DNA of 10,799 bases from Planctomycetota bacterium (GTDB lineage: Bacteria > Planctomycetota > Phycisphaerae > Sedimentisphaerales > Anaerohalosphaeraceae). A program made the translations under genes and the position numbers. Shown piece by piece: positions 7,369-10,799 of this stretch. Positions within the stretch are counted from its first letter, which is position 1. Each line of letters opens with the position of its first letter. The notes beneath the pieces were generated by a model, which was given only the letters and a program-made list of their open reading frames with translations, was not told where the DNA came from and did no database searches. The stretch covers positions 1 through 10,799 of the forward strand of contig DAOVVQ010000117.1 in the NCBI GenBank assembly GCA_030637065.1, given 5' to 3'.

Positions 7369-7451
7369 GCAAAAAATTAGAAGAATCCGTTTTAGAGAAG
7401 CGAATTTGGCCCGATAAAAGCATTAGAAGATTGTTTTTTTGAATAAGGCAG

Positions 7452-7468
7452 TGACCTGACTGTGGTCA
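7452..7468 (+). promoter_or_regulatory. Small inverted repeat just upstream of the 84-residue gene
   Basis: TGACC (7452-7456) and GGTCA (7464-7468) flank a 7-base loop and end 7 bases before the ATG at 7476, where the ribosome would bind. It could be an operator or a small hairpin covering the start. There is no strong Shine-Dalgarno sequence. The five-base arms may be chance. Confidence 0.3.
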
Positions 7469-7475
7469 TATTTAT

Positions 7476-7730
7476 ATGGAATCAGCCAAGAAACAACTTG
7501 TACTGAACAAAGGCTCGGAAAAATACATCTTCCGCTATGACGCCGGCTGTGAAGGCGATCTACTCGATTCGCTCGTCAGCCATGCAAGCGACAGCCGAAC
7601 CGATTTCGACTGGTTCGACGCGGCAGTACTCAGTTTCAAGCTGACCCAGTCGCTTATGGGCCAGGCCGACCAGATTCTGCACAAGGAAATGGCTGATGCA
7701 CTACAGTCCTTGCAGGATCGACCGGAATAA
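7476..7730 (+). CDS. Hypothetical 84-residue protein
   Basis: I do not recognise this family. The 84 residues are soluble and acidic, with no signal peptide, membrane segment or cysteine cluster (one cysteine, C25). Residues 16-20 (EKYIF) look like a beta strand. From about residue 41 the sequence (RTDFDWFDAAVLSFKLTQSL, then a charged helix to the end) looks mainly helical. It reads like a genuine protein: codon use matches the neighbours, with GC-rich third positions, and the opposite strand offers no competing frame in this stretch. The ribosome site is weak (GTGG at 7462-7465). It lies upstream of xerC on the same strand, 85 nt apart. A promoter candidate sits between them, so a shared role is not implied. 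Confidence 0.6.
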   Translation: MESAKKQLVLNKGSEKYIFRYDAGCEGDLLDSLVSHASDSRTDFDWFDAAVLSFKLTQSLMGQADQILHKEMADALQSLQDRPE

Positions 7731-7747
7731 ACGGCCTCCTGCAGGCA

Positions 7748-7775
7748 CTGACAACAGGTTGATGTGGGCTAAAAT
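7748..7775 (+). promoter_or_regulatory. Candidate promoter of the tyrosine recombinase gene
   Basis: CTGACA (7748-7753) and TAAAAT (7770-7775) each match the sigma-70 consensus at 5 of 6 with a 16-base spacer. Transcription would start near 7782, about 35 nt before the ATG at 7816, giving the recombinase gene its own short leader. Confidence 0.5.
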
Positions 7776-7815
7776 GGATTTACGCTCGGGAACATTGTAG
7801 TTAGAAGGGTATAAC

Positions 7816-8835
7816 ATGAATGATTGTGCTATCACTCAGGAATTTTTGAGTTATCTGAAATTCGAAAAACACTTTTCGATGCACACCGCCAAATGCTATG
7901 GCGCCGATTTGCTGCAGTTCTCCGATTTTCTCATCGGCGATGCGGGCTCCGGCCCACAGGACGAATCCGCAGACCAGGCAAACCCATGGTCGGACTCCTC
8001 TGGCGTTGCCACGGCGACTCAAACACAAACGACCGTCCAACTCGATCAGTTGCTTACCGGAGCCGATGTCAATACGGTCCGCAAGTACTTAGCTCATCTC
8101 GGACAGCATCAGTACTCGAAATCGACGACCGCTCGCAAACTCGCAACGCTAAGAAGCTTCTACAAGTTCCTCGTCAAGCGAAATTATGTCACAGCCAATC
8201 CCGTCGCCAACATCAAGACACCCAAGCAGGAAAAGAAACTCCCGAAGTTTCTCGAATACGAAGACGTCCAGCGACTGCTCGATTCACCTGACACAAGCAA
8301 CTGGCTCGGAGCAAGAGACAGGGCCATTCTCGAAGTCCTCTACAGCACCGGCATGAGAGTAAGCGAACTGGTGGCACTGAATATGGAAGATGTCGACTTC
8401 CTCGGCGAAGTCATCCACATCAGGGGCAAGGGCAAGAAGGAACGGATTTCCCCGATAGGCTCCGGAGCCCTTCGCGCGATCCAGCATTATATCGAGTTCA
8501 GAAACAAAAGAATACAAAGCAACAGCGATTTCGACGTGCGGGTCCTCTTCGCCAACAAGCACGGCAATAGACTCAGCACCAGAAGTGTACGACGCAAAAT
8601 GGACAAATACCTCAGAGAAGCCGGACTCGATCCCGCGATCAGCCCCCACACACTCAGGCATAGCTTCGCCACGCACATGCTAAACAACGGTGCCGACCTC
8701 AGAAGCGTACAGGAGCTGCTGGGACACCAATCGCTTTCGACCACGCAGGTATACACCCACGTCAGCACCACCAAGATGAAAGAAGTTTACGAGCACGCCC
8801 ACCCAAGGGACACAATGAACGACGTAACCGGATAA
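7816..8835 (+). CDS. xerC: Tyrosine recombinase XerC/XerD
   Basis: Xer recombinases act in pairs at the dif site to resolve chromosome dimers. The 339-residue product has the SAM-like core-binding domain at the N-terminus and a catalytic domain from about residue 145. All catalytic residues are visible: R181 (TGMRVSEL), K205 (RGKGKKER), H278 and R281 (SPHTLRHSF), H304 (LLGHQSL) and the nucleophile Y313 (QVYTH). The ending YEHAHPRD and the segment RKLATLRSFYKFL favour XerC over XerD, though only moderately. It is about 40 residues longer than the usual 298-300 because of a Ser/Thr/Gln-rich insert at about 41-78 inside the N-terminal domain. AAGGGT at 7804-7810 precedes the ATG. No integrase-like cargo or attachment site is nearby, which favours a housekeeping role over a mobile-element integrase. 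Confidence 0.9.
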   Translation: MNDCAITQEFLSYLKFEKHFSMHTAKCYGADLLQFSDFLIGDAGSGPQDESADQANPWSDSSGVATATQTQTTVQLDQLLTGADVNTVRKYLAHLGQHQYSKSTTARKLATLRSFYKFLVKRNYVTANPVANIKTPKQEKKLPKFLEYEDVQRLLDSPDTSNWLGARDRAILEVLYSTGMRVSELVALNMEDVDFLGEVIHIRGKGKKERISPIGSGALRAIQHYIEFRNKRIQSNSDFDVRVLFANKHGNRLSTRSVRRKMDKYLREAGLDPAISPHTLRHSFATHMLNNGADLRSVQELLGHQSLSTTQVYTHVSTTKMKEVYEHAHPRDTMNDVTG

Positions 8836-8860
8836 CAACCCCCAGCAACCAAAACGATCA

Positions 8861-8890
8861 AAAGCCCGCCTCGATGCGGGCTTTTTTTTT
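8861..8890 (+). terminator. Intrinsic terminator of xerC, possibly bidirectional
   Basis: A perfect 9-bp stem AAAGCCCGC/GCGGGCTTT (8861-8869 and 8876-8884) encloses a 6-base loop and runs into nine T (8882-8890). It lies 25 nt after the xerC stop. Read from the minus strand the same hairpin is followed by four T, so it may also end the convergent dehydratase gene, which stops at 8950. Confidence 0.92.
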
Positions 8891-8949
8891 GCCACAAATC
8901 ACCCTATACGCATAAACAACCCCACGGCACCCGCCGCGCCCCAGCCGCT

Positions 8950-10799
8950 CTAACCCGTTTTGCCGTCGTTTGACCGGTCGCCTATGTATTCCGGAATGAG
9001 CCTTTTGATCTCACGTATGATCGCGTCATAATCCTGTTTCCCGGCAATCTCTATCATTCGGGCGATCCCGTCACGCAGAGCCTGGCGATCGCTCGGGATG
9101 TTCTTGCGAGCGGCGATCTTCGGATGTTTCGTCGGCAGCATCCCCTCGCCTTCGATAGACAACTCCTCGAACAGCTTCTCACCCGGCCTGACCCCCGTAA
9201 AGACGATCTCGATATCCTCGCCGGGCCTGAACCCACTAAGCGTTATCAACTCCCTGGCCAAGTGAACGATCTTGACCGGCTCGCCCATATCAAGAACGAA
9301 TATCTCGCCGCCCTTGCCCATAGCCGCCGCCTGCAGCACCAATTGGCTCGCCTCCGGTATGGTCATGAAATACCTCACCATATCGGGATGCGTCACCGTA
9401 ACCGGGCCGCCCTCGGCGATCTGCTGCTTGAAGATAGGAACCACCGAACCGTTCGAACCGAGAACATTACCGAACCTCACGGTCACAAAATGCGTGTCGC
9501 TGGTAGTGTTCAAGTCCTGTATGTACATCTCGGCGATCCGCTTCGACGAACCCATAACACTGGTCGGATTAACCGCCTTGTCGGTGCTTATCATCACGAA
9601 ATCGCCGGCCTTATACGTGTCAGCGGCATCGGCAACATTCCTCGTACCGCAAATATTATTCTTGATCGCCTCGCCGCAATTGGACTCCATCAGCGGAACG
9701 TGCTTGTGAGCGGCGGCATGTATGACAACCTCGGGACCATATCGCTCAAAAACCTGATCGACCCCGGCGCGATCGGCAATGTTGCACACCAAAGCCCGAA
9801 TCTTTACATGGCCGAAATTCTTTATAAGCTCACGTTCGATATCGAACAGCGGATTCTCCGCCTGCTCCAGAAGCAACAACAGCTTCGGATCGAAATTACA
9901 CACCTGCCGGGCCATCTCCGACCCTATCGAGCCGCCGGCACCGGTAACCAAAATCACCTTGCCAGTCAAAAACGTCTCGATCAAAGTGTGGTCCAACTGG
10001 ACAACCTCACGCCCTAACAGGTCGTTGATGTCCACGTCACGGATCTGCGACACCCGCAGTTTGCCCGACGCGATATCGGTAATCGACGGCACGGTCCTGA
10101 ACCGGATCTTAGTCCCCTGACACACCTGCACCACATGCCGTAATTGCTGGGGTGTGACACTGGGCATGGCGATCGCAATCTCATCTATCTTGTTCGTCGT
10201 GCAAATCTCAGGCAGATTGTCAACGCTGCCGAGAACACCGACACCGTGGATCTTCATGCCCTGCTTGGCGGGGTCGTCATCGATAAACCCGATGACATTG
10301 TACTGCTCGGTCTTCATCCGCGACATTTCCCGAACGAGGGCCTCTCCCGCATCACCGGCGCCGACAATGGCAAACCTTTTCAATCGCCCGCTCGACGACG
10401 CAAAATACTCCTCGTGATAAAGACGAATCACCATCCGCAAGGCCGACAAAATCATTATGGTCGTAAAAAGATCGAGCATAATGACACCCTCGATCGAGTT
10501 TTGCAGGCTCCTGAGTTGTTCCAGGCGAAGTTGCACCTTTTCGGCATCAGCGACGTTCAATGCGGTTTTCAGTTCCCATTGAAGCTGGCCGATACGCCCT
10601 CTTCCGATTTCTATCAGATCATTAAGACCCTTGAGATTCGCATAACGCCTCTGCATCCTCATAAGATCGCTATCGCTGTGAATCCGGGCCTTAATGTCGG
10701 ATTCAAGCTGGACGATCTCATCCTGCACATCCTCCCCGACCCCAGCGAGGGCAAAATCCATATTTACAGCACCATAGCCATACCAGATAGCCATTATCA
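8950..10799 (-). CDS. Membrane-anchored nucleotide-sugar dehydratase/epimerase, CapD/WbpM/FlaA1-like, 5'-truncated
   Basis: This protein is predicted to modify UDP-sugars (4,6-dehydration with or without C5 epimerisation, as in WbpM and FlaA1) for surface polysaccharide. Numbered from the ATG at 10794, a membrane segment lies at about 104-126. A CoA-binding-like Rossmann fold with GAGDAG (145-150) follows, and then the SDR domain with TGAGGSIGSE (284-293). STDKAVNPTS (403-412) leads into M414 and K418, so methionine replaces the usual catalytic tyrosine, as in the large membrane dehydratases. RFGNVLGSNGSV (440-451) and GVRPGEKLFEEL (534-545) are also family blocks. The frame is open to the right edge with an ATA codon before the ATG. 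The usual four-helix membrane domain is largely missing, so the true start is probably outside. Residues 20-103 form a long charged helical, coiled-coil-like insert before the last membrane helix. Confidence 0.9.
   Translation of the reverse strand, partial: IMAIWYGYGAVNMDFALAGVGEDVQDEIVQLESDIKARIHSDSDLMRMQRRYANLKGLNDLIEIGRGRIGQLQWELKTALNVADAEKVQLRLEQLRSLQNSIEGVIMLDLFTTIMILSALRMVIRLYHEEYFASSSGRLKRFAIVGAGDAGEALVREMSRMKTEQYNVIGFIDDDPAKQGMKIHGVGVLGSVDNLPEICTTNKIDEIAIAMPSVTPQQLRHVVQVCQGTKIRFRTVPSITDIASGKLRVSQIRDVDINDLLGREVVQLDHTLIETFLTGKVILVTGAGGSIGSEMARQVCNFDPKLLLLLEQAENPLFDIERELIKNFGHVKIRALVCNIADRAGVDQVFERYGPEVVIHAAAHKHVPLMESNCGEAIKNNICGTRNVADAADTYKAGDFVMISTDKAVNPTSVMGSSKRIAEMYIQDLNTTSDTHFVTVRFGNVLGSNGSVVPIFKQQIAEGGPVTVTHPDMVRYFMTIPEASQLVLQAAAMGKGGEIFVLDMGEPVKIVHLARELITLSGFRPGEDIEIVFTGVRPGEKLFEELSIEGEGMLPTKHPKIAARKNIPSDRQALRDGIARMIEIAGKQDYDAIIREIKRLIPEYIGDRSNDGKTG

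Larger units (their letters stand above)
7163..7475. other. Gene-free AT-rich spacer after the operon
   Basis: I see no gene in these 313 bases. The left part is C-rich; around 7222-7238 a GCCGGCC followed by T5 could pair only weakly with CCGGC near 7180. The right part is AT-rich with T7 runs at 7362-7368 and 7434-7440. It also holds the direct repeat ATTAGAAGA (7376-7384 and 7422-7430) and the large inverted repeat listed separately. Confidence 0.5.

Noticed and set aside
7816..8835. Integrase of a mobile element
   Set aside because: No attachment-site repeats, tRNA, excisionase, transposase or phage genes are nearby, and the C-terminal signature is that of housekeeping Xer proteins.
9124..10017. 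297-codon plus-strand frame opposite the dehydratase gene
   Set aside because: It is antisense to a clear SDR/CapD-type gene and its sequence (rich in H, R, L) is a typical shadow of a GC-rich coding strand.

Overview
The window looks like ordinary bacterial chromosome, most likely from a Gram-negative member of the Planctomycetota (Phycisphaerae-like). This is inferred from the kdsA gene (LPS Kdo synthesis), a leucyl-tRNA synthetase of the long-insert type that lacks the usual zinc cysteines, a secreted beta-helix protein, and loosely packed operons with AT-rich gaps. Taxonomy was not tested by any search.

Layout. (1) 1-475, minus strand: the 5' part of a secreted right-handed beta-helix protein that runs off the left edge. 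Its promoter and leader lie in a gene-free stretch from 476 to 1085. (2) 1086-7162, plus strand: a tightly spaced six-gene unit of FmdB-type zinc ribbon, leuS, CYTH-domain protein, diacylglycerol-kinase-family lipid kinase, kdsA and a radical SAM protein. Gaps are 3 to 35 nt, and a good sigma-70-like promoter and a stable leader hairpin precede it. (3) 7163-7475: a gene-free, AT-rich spacer holding a long nested inverted repeat ending in T7. (4) 7476-8835, plus strand: an unrecognised 84-residue protein, then a XerC/D tyrosine recombinase with its own promoter candidate. A strong intrinsic terminator follows at 8861-8890. (5) 8950-10799, minus strand: a membrane-anchored CapD/WbpM/FlaA1-type nucleotide-sugar dehydratase, convergent with xerC and cut at its N-terminus by the window edge.

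How the genes fit together: the central operon mixes translation (leuS) with envelope building (lipid kinase, KdsA). The right-hand dehydratase also points to surface polysaccharide synthesis.

The most striking observation is that leuS, normally essential, is broken into two frames at an eight-A run. Removing one A restores an 850-residue synthetase with its C-terminal domains. This is a sequencing error, a real mutation or a case of slippage, and the sequence alone cannot decide. I see no CRISPR array, insertion sequence, prophage, tRNA or rRNA, and no convincing new defence or mobile system.
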